From Bacteroidales bacterium (lineage in GTDB: Bacteria > Bacteroidota > Bacteroidia > Bacteroidales > Muribaculaceae), in contig SFEA01000018.1 of NCBI GenBank assembly GCA_004557385.1, positions 1 to 40,457 on the forward strand: a stretch of 40,457 bases of DNA, in the 5' to 3' direction. The translations under genes were made by a program, and so were the position numbers. This document shows, in pieces, positions 7,385 through 14,724 of this stretch. The notes under the pieces were generated by a model that saw only the letters and a program-made list of their open reading frames with translations, was not told where the DNA came from and did no database searches. The first letter of the stretch is position 1. Every line of letters begins with the position of its first letter.

Positions 7385-9592
7385 ATGATACAGACCGTTG
7401 TAAAACGAGATGGGCGAATTGTGGGCTATAACGAAGAGAAGGTAAAGGCAGCCATTCGCAAAGCAATGTTGCAAACCGAGAAGGGCGAAGACGAAAGCTT
7501 GATAATGCGCATTGTTGACCGTATCACTGCACGCGGACGTGAGAACATGGAAGTGGAGCAGATTCAGGATATGGTGGAAGATGAATTGATGAAGAGTTCT
7601 CGCAAAGAGGTTGCGAGAAAATATATTGCTTATCGCGACCAACGCCGCATAGCGCGCAACGCCAAGACGCGCGACGTGTTCCTGGAAATTATCAATGCCA
7701 AAAACAACGACGTGACACGCGAAAACGCAAACATGAATGCCGACAGCCCTGCCGGCATGATTATGAAGTTTGCCAGTGAAACCACCAAGAAGTTTGTTGA
7801 CGACTATTTGCTTTCGCCAGAGTCGAAAGAGGCGGTGCGTGGCAACTATCTGCACGTGCACGACAAGGATTATTATCCCACCAAGAGCCTCACTTGCGTG
7901 CAGCACCCGCTCGACAACATTCTGAAATATGGCTTTACAGCCGGTCACGGCGAATCGCGTCCTGCCAAGCGCATCGAAACGGCAAGCGTGATTGCCTGCA
8001 TATCGCTTGAAACAGCACAAAACGAGATGCACGGCGGACAAGCCATCCCGGCATTCGACTTCTATTTGGCGCCATACGTGCGCTCGTCGTTTATCGAGGA
8101 GGTGAAAAATATCGAGAAATTCGATGGTCAGGACCACAGCGACATGTATGAGCTGGAGCTTGACGACTATTTGATGAAACCACTCGACGGCCTTGATGGC
8201 AATGAGCGCGTATTGCAGCATGCCATCAACCGCACCGTGGCACGCGTTCACCAAGCAATGGAAGCGTTCATACACAACATGAACACCATCCACTCGCGTG
8301 GCGGCAACCAAGTGGTGTTCAGCTCGATTAACTATGGCACCGACACATCGGCTGAAGGACGATGCATCATACGCGAGTTGCTCAAGTCGACCTACGAAGG
8401 CGTGGGCAACGGAGCCACCGCCATCTTCCCGATTCAGATTTGGAAAAAGAAGCGTGGAGTGAGCTATCTGCCCGAGGACCGCAACTACGACCTCTATCAA
8501 TATGCATGCAAGGTTACTGCACGCCGTTTCTTCCCGAACTTTGTGAACCTCGATGCCACATACAACTATAACGAAAAGTGGCGTGCCGACGACCCCGAAC
8601 GCTATAAATATGAGATTGCCACCATGGGATGCCGCACCCGCGTGTTTGAAAACCGTTTTGGCGAAAAGACATCGGTGGGACGAGGCAACCTGTCGTTCTC
8701 TACCATCAACATCGTTAAGTTGGCGCTTGAGTGCCGCGAAATTGAAGATAAGCAACAGCGCATCGACATGTTCTTTGCCAAACTCGACAATATGCTCGAG
8801 GTTGCGGCTCATCAGCTTTGCGACCGCTACGACTTCCAAAAGACAGCCCTGGTTAAGCAATTCCCGTTGGTGATGTCGAAGCTGTGGAACGGCGCTTCGG
8901 GTCTCGACCGCAACGAAACCATTCAGTCGGTAATCAACCAAGGCACTTTGGGCATCGGCTTCATTGGCTTGGCAGAGTGTCTTATCGCCCTTGTGGGCAA
9001 GCATCACGGCGAGAGCGAAGAGGCCCAGCAATTGGGCTTGAAGATTGTGTCGTATATGCGCGACCGTGCCAACGATTTCTCGGAACGCTACCAACACAAC
9101 TTCAGTATTCTTGCCACTCCAGCCGAAGGCCTTTCGGGTCGTTTCACTAAGGGCGACCGCAAGAAGTTCGGCATCGTGCCGGGCGTTACCGATAAGGACT
9201 ATTACACCAACTCGAACCATGTGCCTGTTTACTATCACTGCAGTCCACGCCATAAGGCTGAGATTGAGGCTCCGTATCACGACCTCACTCGCGGCGGCCA
9301 CATCTTCTATGTAGAGATTGACGGCGACGCCACTCACAACCCGGAGGCTGTGATGCAGATTGTCGACATTATGGACAAATACAACATCGGCTACGGCTCG
9401 GTGAACCACAACCGCAACCGTTGCATGACCTGCGGATACGAAGATTCGCAAGCCGACCTTAAGGTATGCCCGAAATGCGGCAGCGCCGACATCGACAAGC
9501 TTCAGCGCATCACCGGCTATCTGGTGGGAACCACCGACCGCTGGAACTCGGCTAAGCTGGCTGAGCTGCGCGACCGCATCGTGCACAAGTGA
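7385..9592 (+). CDS. nrdD: Anaerobic ribonucleoside-triphosphate reductase
   Basis: A 735-residue class III ribonucleotide reductase that makes deoxynucleoside triphosphates without oxygen, using a glycyl radical. Residues about 1-95 are an ATP-cone allosteric domain (VVKRDGRIVGYNEEKV near the start). The core has the segment ASVIACISLETAQNEMHGGQ with the active-site Cys. A zinc site is formed by CMTC (680-683) and CPKC (695-698). The radical-bearing Gly is in RITGY (Gly711). Length and domain order are those of the family. It is followed 47 nt later by its activase nrdG, and the pair ends at a strong terminator. It shows that the host can grow anaerobically. Confidence 0.97.
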   Translation: MIQTVVKRDGRIVGYNEEKVKAAIRKAMLQTEKGEDESLIMRIVDRITARGRENMEVEQIQDMVEDELMKSSRKEVARKYIAYRDQRRIARNAKTRDVFLEIINAKNNDVTRENANMNADSPAGMIMKFASETTKKFVDDYLLSPESKEAVRGNYLHVHDKDYYPTKSLTCVQHPLDNILKYGFTAGHGESRPAKRIETASVIACISLETAQNEMHGGQAIPAFDFYLAPYVRSSFIEEVKNIEKFDGQDHSDMYELELDDYLMKPLDGLDGNERVLQHAINRTVARVHQAMEAFIHNMNTIHSRGGNQVVFSSINYGTDTSAEGRCIIRELLKSTYEGVGNGATAIFPIQIWKKKRGVSYLPEDRNYDLYQYACKVTARRFFPNFVNLDATYNYNEKWRADDPERYKYEIATMGCRTRVFENRFGEKTSVGRGNLSFSTINIVKLALECREIEDKQQRIDMFFAKLDNMLEVAAHQLCDRYDFQKTALVKQFPLVMSKLWNGASGLDRNETIQSVINQGTLGIGFIGLAECLIALVGKHHGESEEAQQLGLKIVSYMRDRANDFSERYQHNFSILATPAEGLSGRFTKGDRKKFGIVPGVTDKDYYTNSNHVPVYYHCSPRHKAEIEAPYHDLTRGGHIFYVEIDGDATHNPEAVMQIVDIMDKYNIGYGSVNHNRNRCMTCGYEDSQADLKVCPKCGSADIDKLQRITGYLVGTTDRWNSAKLAELRDRIVHK

Positions 9593-9639
9593 TGCCCTGT
9601 TGGCTGGCACAAAGCATACAAATCAAATATTGCTAAGGC

Positions 9640-10134
9640 ATGACACTGAGAGTGCTTGATATAGCCCGTGGAACATCGGTTGATGGTCCCGGGCTTCGCG
9701 ATTCAATCTATTTTGCCGGTTGCCATCACGCTTGCGAAGGTTGCCACAACCCGCAGTCGTGGGACATGAACGGCGGCAGAGAGATGAGTGACGACGAAAT
9801 AATGGAGATACTGCGATACGACGACTTCGATGTCACGTTCAGCGGGGGCGACCCCATGTATCGTGCCGCCGATGTGGCACGATTGGCGCGGCGCATCAAG
9901 GCGGAGCTCGGCAAGACCATTTGGTGCTACACCGGGTTTAAATTCGAGAGTATCGTCAGCGACCCGCACTTTCGTTGTTTGCTCGAGGCGGTTGACGTGC
10001 TTGTCGACGGGCCGTTTGTGCTTGCCGAGCGCGACATATCGCTGCGTTTCCGCGGAAGCGGCAATCAGCGCATCATCGACGTTAAGCGCTCGCTCGCTAC
10101 TGGCACAGTGGTGCTGATGCAGCAATATATGTGA
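9640..10134 (+). CDS. nrdG: Anaerobic ribonucleotide reductase activating protein
   Basis: A 164-residue radical S-adenosylmethionine enzyme that installs the glycyl radical on NrdD. The iron-sulfur cluster motif CxxxCxxC is seen as Cys28, Cys32 and Cys35 within GCHHACEGCHN, followed by the SAM-contacting SGGDP at 68-72. Length is typical for NrdG. It sits directly downstream of nrdD and shares its promoter and terminator. No second promoter is evident in the 47-nt spacer. Confidence 0.96.
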   Translation: MTLRVLDIARGTSVDGPGLRDSIYFAGCHHACEGCHNPQSWDMNGGREMSDDEIMEILRYDDFDVTFSGGDPMYRAADVARLARRIKAELGKTIWCYTGFKFESIVSDPHFRCLLEAVDVLVDGPFVLAERDISLRFRGSGNQRIIDVKRSLATGTVVLMQQYM

Positions 10135-10158
10135 CAATTTACTGAAATAAAGGCTATG

Positions 10159-10212
10159 ACTGCTTGATGAAACTTCGGGCTATTATCCGAGGTTTTTTCA
10201 GGCAGTTTTTTT
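10159..10212 (+). terminator. Strong intrinsic terminator of nrdDG
   Basis: Arms 10159-10178 and 10187-10206 form a 20-position stem with three G-T wobbles and one mismatch, around an 8-nt loop, followed directly by a run of T (10206-10212). It begins 25 nt after the nrdG stop. Confidence 0.85.
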
Positions 10213-10230
10213 GTTGTTCGGCGCGATGAT

Positions 10231-10262
10231 GTTGTGAAAATGTTGGAGTTTTCTTAATTTTG
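10231..10262 (+). promoter_or_regulatory. Candidate promoter for the membrane protein gene
   Basis: GTTG (10231-10234), a 20-nt spacer and TAATTTTG (10255-10262) fit the consensus. The box ends only 5 nt before the ATG at 10268, so transcription would start at about that codon. This favours either a leaderless message or translation from the in-frame ATG at 10292. Confidence 0.5.
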
Positions 10263-10267
10263 AGGAG

Positions 10268-11869
10268 ATGAATTCAACCACACAAAAGATAATGACAAAG
10301 AGCGAAATATCCGAAGCGGCTGCGCGCAGAAACGGCTTGTTGGCAGGCGGCGTGCTTGTTGCCATCGCTGCGGTTTACGCTGTGATTGCTTACATCGTTC
10401 CGCTGGCGCTTGACGATTATGTTTTCATTGACACTTACACAAATGCGTTGCCCGACCCGCGAAGCGATTTTTCGTTGCGCCGATGGGCTGCGTTTGCTTC
10501 GATTGTGAGGTGCGAGGATAATGGCAGGCTTGCCAACATACTCTCGCCTGTGTCCACGCTGTTCACGCCCAAGTGGCTGTATGCGGTGATAACCGGCTGC
10601 GTGACGGCTGCGTTGGTCTGGCTTTTGGCGCGATTGACTAAAGGCGACAAACCTGGGTGGCAGCTGCTTGCTGCCATGTGGGCGATTGTGCTTGTGGTGT
10701 TGCCTTGGCGCAACAATCTGTTTGTTGCCGATTACGAGTTGAATTATATCTACACCGGCGTGCTATTGCTGGCTACGCTGCTCGAGGCAGAACGTGCAGC
10801 CGAGGGCAAGATTGGTGCTGCAGAAACAGCTGCGGCGTGCGTGATGGCGTTTCTGGCAGGGTGGATGCACGAAGGCTTTTCGGCGGCGCTGGTGTTCGGC
10901 ATCGGGCTTTGGGCGCTTTGCGTAAGGTTTAAGATGCCCGCAAGGTGGTGGGCGGTGGTGATTGCTTTGGGAAGCGGAATGTTGGTGGCATTGACTGCGC
11001 CCGGCGTGTGGCTGCGATTCGGCGCTCAGCATGGCGTGCATATCAAGTCGATAAAGGCTATTGCCTTCAACTACGCTTCGCTCGTGATGTTTGCCCTTGT
11101 GGCGTGCATGCTGCTCAGGAGCGAGTGGCGGCGCCGATTGCGAATGCTGTTTTACCAAAGGCTGTTTGTGATTTCGTTAGGAGCTTCGTTTGTGGGGCTG
11201 CTGTATAGCTTTGTGATACGATTTCAGCCGCGCATGGCTATGATTAGCGCCACATTTGCCATAATTGCCATTGGCTGCATTGTGCGAGAGTGGCAAGTGG
11301 CGAAAAAGGTGGCTCGATGCCATTGGCTTTATGCCGTGGTGATGTTGGCGTGCCTGCTGCTCATGGCAAATGTGATTAGGGTGCAAAGCATACTCACAGC
11401 CGAGGCTGAAGCGGTGATAAAGTTGATGAAATCGTCGGCTCACGGAGTGGCGTTTTATGATGTGAGAGACCACCATCAGGACCATCTGTCGACCCTGGGT
11501 ATGCCGCTGCGGCTGTATTGGGTTGAGGAATTCTCGTTTTCGTCGCTCGCGCAGGTGCTCGACAAAGATGAACCGATAGCCGTTGTGCCCACGGCGCTTC
11601 GCAACGCCCGCTTGGAGCAAGCCGAGAGTGTGCCTGGCAATGCCGGGATGAAGCGGCTGAACGGCTGCCTCGTTGGTGCCCCTGTGGAGGATTACAAGGA
11701 GGTGTTTCCGTCGTATTTCGACGTTACATTAGCCGATGGCAGGCGTTGTCGGTCGATGCTTGTGCTTTGTCAGCAGTTTGTGAGCGAAGCAGGAGAGCGC
11801 ATGATGTACTACCGACCGCTTGACGTGCCGGCAACAACGCCCGTAGCTGAAGTGAACCGGATAGAGTGA
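10268..11869 (+). CDS. Polytopic membrane protein, DUF6056-like
   Basis: A 533-residue inner-membrane protein with about ten to twelve hydrophobic helices over residues about 25-385 and a soluble C-terminal domain of about 140 residues. Near the N-terminus it has ALDDYVF followed by EDNGRLAN, and later FVADYELNY and GWMHEGFS. An acidic pair in the first outer loop and an HE motif in a later loop resemble DUF6056 proteins and GT-C-like membrane glycosyltransferases, but I assign no reaction. Start 10268 is the longest; 10292 is equally plausible given the promoter position. It converges on the GlmU-like gene with 14 nt between their stop codons. Confidence 0.7.
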   Translation: MNSTTQKIMTKSEISEAAARRNGLLAGGVLVAIAAVYAVIAYIVPLALDDYVFIDTYTNALPDPRSDFSLRRWAAFASIVRCEDNGRLANILSPVSTLFTPKWLYAVITGCVTAALVWLLARLTKGDKPGWQLLAAMWAIVLVVLPWRNNLFVADYELNYIYTGVLLLATLLEAERAAEGKIGAAETAAACVMAFLAGWMHEGFSAALVFGIGLWALCVRFKMPARWWAVVIALGSGMLVALTAPGVWLRFGAQHGVHIKSIKAIAFNYASLVMFALVACMLLRSEWRRRLRMLFYQRLFVISLGASFVGLLYSFVIRFQPRMAMISATFAIIAIGCIVREWQVAKKVARCHWLYAVVMLACLLLMANVIRVQSILTAEAEAVIKLMKSSAHGVAFYDVRDHHQDHLSTLGMPLRLYWVEEFSFSSLAQVLDKDEPIAVVPTALRNARLEQAESVPGNAGMKRLNGCLVGAPVEDYKEVFPSYFDVTLADGRRCRSMLVLCQQFVSEAGERMMYYRPLDVPATTPVAEVNRIE

Positions 11870-11883
11870 CCTTGTCAGGCAGG

Positions 11884-13101
11884 TTACTTGTAGGAGTCGG
11901 CTTGATTGTAGATGTGGGTGAAGATGTTACGGTCGTCGTCGGTGAGCGTTTTGCCGCGGCGAGCCATCACCCGTTCGGCAATCTGGAAGAACTTAGCTAA
12001 CGATACGTCGGTGAACCCCGCCGCCGAACCCTCGGAGAACGACGGCACGAAAGCCCTCGGAAAACCCGCGCCGTGAATGTTCACGCCCACGCCAAGCACC
12101 GTGGCAGTGTTGAGCATGCAGTTAACGCCCACTTTGGTGTGGTCGCCCATGATTAAGCCGCAGAACTGCAGACCAGTGCGAAGGAAACGAGTTGAAGGAT
12201 AGTTCCACAATTTAATCTCGGTATAGTCGTTCTTCAGGTTCGATGCCGACGTGCCTGCGCCAATGTTGCACCATTCGCCAACCACCGCATTGCCCAGGAA
12301 TCCATCGTGCGCCTTATTGCTAAAACCAGTCATCACCACATTGTTCAGTTCGCCGCCCACTTTGCAATACGGACCCAGCGTGGTGGCTCCGTAGATTTTG
12401 GTGCCCATGTTCACGTGGGCGTTTTCGCAAGCGGCAAACGGGGCTCGTATGCAGCTGCCCTCCATCACCTCGGCATCTTTGCCTATGTAGATGGGGCCGT
12501 TGGTAACATTCAGGAAAGCCCCTTCAACCGAAGCGCCTTCTTCGATGAAAATCTTTGGCGAACCGTTGTCGAAAACCGGATTGCCAACCACGGTGTTGGT
12601 GCAGCTGAGCGGTTGCGACTTGCGGCCCTCGGTGATAGCCAGGAAGTCGGCAAGCAGTTGTTCGCCGTTTTTGAGGAATATGTCGTAGACGAATCGAATC
12701 TGGTCGGGGCAGAAATCCACCACCACCGACGGGGTGATGTTGCGTTTGCGGTAGTCGTCCTTCGAGCATCGGAATGCGATTACAGATTTTTTGCCCGAAG
12801 CGGCATCGTTGTAGCACAAAGCTTCGCCCATGTTAAGCTCGGCAATCAAGTCGGCAAGCTGTCGGGTGGGCAGTATGTGCGAGGCAATGAACAGGTTGTC
12901 GCGTGTGGCTTTTGTAGGGAATTTGTTTGAGAGATATTCAGGTGTGATGTACGAAATGTTGACATCGCCGCCGAATGCACGTTGCCATTTCTCGCTAATG
13001 GTGTTGATGCCCACTCTGATGTGGCTCACTGGTCGTGTGTAGGTTAGCGGCAGCAAGTTGTCGCGCACCTCTTTTTCGTCGTATAATACTATATTCTTCA
13101 T
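11884..13101 (-). CDS. GlmU-like sugar nucleotidyltransferase/acetyltransferase
   Basis: A 405-residue protein of the Bacteroidetes alternative GlmU family (putative UDP-GlcNAc diphosphorylase/glucosamine-1-phosphate N-acetyltransferase), feeding peptidoglycan and lipopolysaccharide precursors. The N-terminus carries the family segment LLPLTYTRPVSHIRVG (16-31) but lacks the classic GlmU nucleotide-binding GxGTR loop. The C-terminal half has hexapeptide repeats of a left-handed beta-helix and the segment NKAHDGFLG followed by CNIGAGTSASNLKNDY, which contains the expected catalytic His. It is transcribed away from the ribosomal cluster. A CAAATGTA at 13194-13201 reads TACATTTG on its strand and may be its -7 box. 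Confidence 0.82.
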   Translation of the reverse strand: MKNIVLYDEKEVRDNLLPLTYTRPVSHIRVGINTISEKWQRAFGGDVNISYITPEYLSNKFPTKATRDNLFIASHILPTRQLADLIAELNMGEALCYNDAASGKKSVIAFRCSKDDYRKRNITPSVVVDFCPDQIRFVYDIFLKNGEQLLADFLAITEGRKSQPLSCTNTVVGNPVFDNGSPKIFIEEGASVEGAFLNVTNGPIYIGKDAEVMEGSCIRAPFAACENAHVNMGTKIYGATTLGPYCKVGGELNNVVMTGFSNKAHDGFLGNAVVGEWCNIGAGTSASNLKNDYTEIKLWNYPSTRFLRTGLQFCGLIMGDHTKVGVNCMLNTATVLGVGVNIHGAGFPRAFVPSFSEGSAAGFTDVSLAKFFQIAERVMARRGKTLTDDDRNIFTHIYNQADSYK

Positions 13102-13668
13102 ATCGGTGGAATAACATTATGGTGAAATGTTGTAGCCTGCTTATGTTGAGCAGCGTTGAGCGCCGAGGCAGTTGCCCGGCTCGTTTGTTGATGCAAATGT
13201 AGGCATTATTTGTGGAAAACGGTGTTGTTCGCGCCGATTTTTTGCTTCGACGAGGTGTGGATTTGGCGCGAATCGATTGCCGACGGCGCGGAGATGGCGG
13301 TTGTGACGTAATGAGTGTTTGGGGTGAACCGATAAGTTAAATAAAAATAAGTAGAGTGAAATAAAGTTAAATTTCAATTAAATCAAAGATGCTCAACGGG
13401 CGCAAAATGTGCTATATAATAATGTGTGGGGCATGTTTGGGGATGAGGAGAGGCGCCAGAGGGTGCTGCAGAGTGGTTTTGGCTGCGAAAAACATTTGGT
13501 AATTAGCAAATTAGTTAGTAACTTTGCAACACTTTTGAGCGCTGTAGACTACGCCAAAACTATGTCTAACCCGTTGGGGAAGAGGTGGTTGCGGTGTGTT
13601 TAACGGTGCTGAAACTTAGAAATAAATATAAAAAGTTTAACAATTTAAAAAGCAAAAACAGAACTAAG
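13102..13668. other. Divergent spacer before the ribosomal cluster
   Basis: A 567-nt region with no supported gene. It separates the minus-strand GlmU-like gene from rpsL. The middle (about 13330-13400) is very AT-rich and may act as an upstream activating tract. It holds the rpsL promoter at 13495-13526, followed by an untranslated leader of about 135 nt. A 64-codon open frame across this stretch overlaps the promoter and is rejected. Confidence 0.7.
13495..13526 (+). promoter_or_regulatory. Main promoter of the ribosomal protein cluster
   Basis: TTTG (13495-13498), a 20-nt spacer and TAACTTTG (13519-13526) match the Bacteroidetes consensus perfectly. It is the only strong promoter found ahead of rpsL and probably drives the str-S10-spc-alpha run. 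Confidence 0.85.
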
Positions 13669-14052
13669 ATGCCTACAATTCAGCAATTAGTAAGAAAAGG
13701 CCGAGTATCTTTGGAAGACAAGAGTAAGTCGCCTGCTTTGGATTCATGCCCACAACGTCGTGGCGTGTGCGTTCGTGTTTACACAACCACTCCAAAGAAG
13801 CCAAACTCTGCAATGCGTAAGGTGGCTCGTGTGAGATTAACCAACGGCAAAGAAGTGAACTCTTACATTCCGGGTGAAGGACACAACTTGCAAGAACACT
13901 CAATCGTGATGGTTCGTGGCGGTCGTGTAAAGGACCTTCCTGGTGTAAGATATCACATTGTTCGTGGTACTCTCGATACAGCCGGTGTTGCAGGACGTAC
14001 TCAACGTCGCTCGAAATACGGAGCAAAGCGCCCAAAGGCTGCTAAGAAGTAA
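13669..14052 (+). CDS. rpsL: 30S ribosomal protein S12
   Basis: A 127-residue S12, part of the 30S decoding centre, where it monitors codon-anticodon pairing. The start at 13669 gives the canonical MPTIQQLVRKGR; an upstream in-frame ATG at 13585 would add 28 non-homologous residues from the leader. PKKPNSAMRK and RVKDLPGVRYH are intact, and the two lysines where streptomycin-resistance changes usually occur are wild type. It is first in the cluster, behind the strong promoter. The usual upstream rpoB-rpoC genes are absent. Confidence 0.98.
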   Translation: MPTIQQLVRKGRVSLEDKSKSPALDSCPQRRGVCVRVYTTTPKKPNSAMRKVARVRLTNGKEVNSYIPGEGHNLQEHSIVMVRGGRVKDLPGVRYHIVRGTLDTAGVAGRTQRRSKYGAKRPKAAKK

Positions 14053-14227
14053 TACGAAGCACTTTTCGAACTATTTAAACAAAAACAAAATTTAATTTTA
14101 AACTTAGTTTTTGGTTTTATTGGATTGATTTAAAATCAGGTTGAGTAAATGGCGCAAGCGAGCGCCGTTGAAGAACAAAGAAGCAAACAACCAAGCGGAC
14201 TAAAACTACAACTTTTTTAATTGAGAA
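14053..14227 (+). promoter_or_regulatory. Structured rpsL-rpsG spacer, candidate S7 site
   Basis: A 175-nt gap, far longer than most in the cluster. It contains an AT-rich part and a hairpin with arms AATGGCGC (14148-14155) and GCGCCGTT (14162-14169) around a 6-nt loop. In E. coli, S7 represses the str operon by binding the rpsL-rpsG spacer. The same position here suggests, but does not prove, a comparable site. Confidence 0.45.
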
Positions 14228-14704
14228 ATGAGAAAGGCTAAGCCAAAGAAAAGGGTCATCCTTCCCGACCCAGTGTATGGTGATGTAAGAGTTTCGAAAT
14301 TCGTTAATCACCTCATGTATGATGGTAAGAAGAATACATCGTACACTATTTTCTACACAGCTCTCGACATCGTCGGCAAGAAGATGAAGAACGAAGAGAA
14401 GCCAGCGCTTGACATCTGGAAAAAAGCGCTCGAAAACATTACTCCTCAGGTAGAGGTTAAGTCTCGTCGTATCGGTGGTGCTACATTCCAAGTTCCTACT
14501 GAAATACGCCCAGACCGCAAGGAGTCGATATCAATGAAAAATCTAATCATTTTTGCACGCAAGCGCGGTGGCAAGACCATGGCCGACAAGCTTGCTGCTG
14601 AAATCATGGACGCTTACAACGAACAAGGCGGCGCATTTAAGAGAAAAGAAGATATGCACCGTATGGCAGAAGCTAACCGTGCATTCGCTCACTTTAGATT
14701 CTAA
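14228..14704 (+). CDS. rpsG: 30S ribosomal protein S7
   Basis: A 158-residue S7, a primary 16S rRNA binder that nucleates the 30S head and touches the E-site tRNA. The N-terminus MRKAKPKKRVILPDPVYGD and the central RRIGGATFQVPTEIRPDRK are typical, and the C-terminus ends AHFRF. Length is normal. It lies between the structured spacer and fusA, with 20 nt before fusA. S7 is the str-operon repressor in E. coli, and the long spacer before this gene fits that. Confidence 0.98.
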   Translation: MRKAKPKKRVILPDPVYGDVRVSKFVNHLMYDGKKNTSYTIFYTALDIVGKKMKNEEKPALDIWKKALENITPQVEVKSRRIGGATFQVPTEIRPDRKESISMKNLIIFARKRGGKTMADKLAAEIMDAYNEQGGAFKRKEDMHRMAEANRAFAHFRF

Positions 14705-14724
14705 TTGATTAAAGATTAAGCATT

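Noticed and set aside
7370..9610. Very long open frame (746 codons) on the minus strand
   Set aside because: It lies antisense across nrdD, has no family resemblance, and follows from the codon bias of nrdD. nrdD has all catalytic motifs.
13409..13603. 64-codon frame upstream of rpsL
   Set aside because: It runs across the perfect rpsL promoter and lacks a credible start context or homology.
13585..13668. N-terminal extension of S12 from an upstream ATG
   Set aside because: The 28 extra residues are low-complexity leader sequence. The S12 family starts at MPTIQQ, encoded from 13669.
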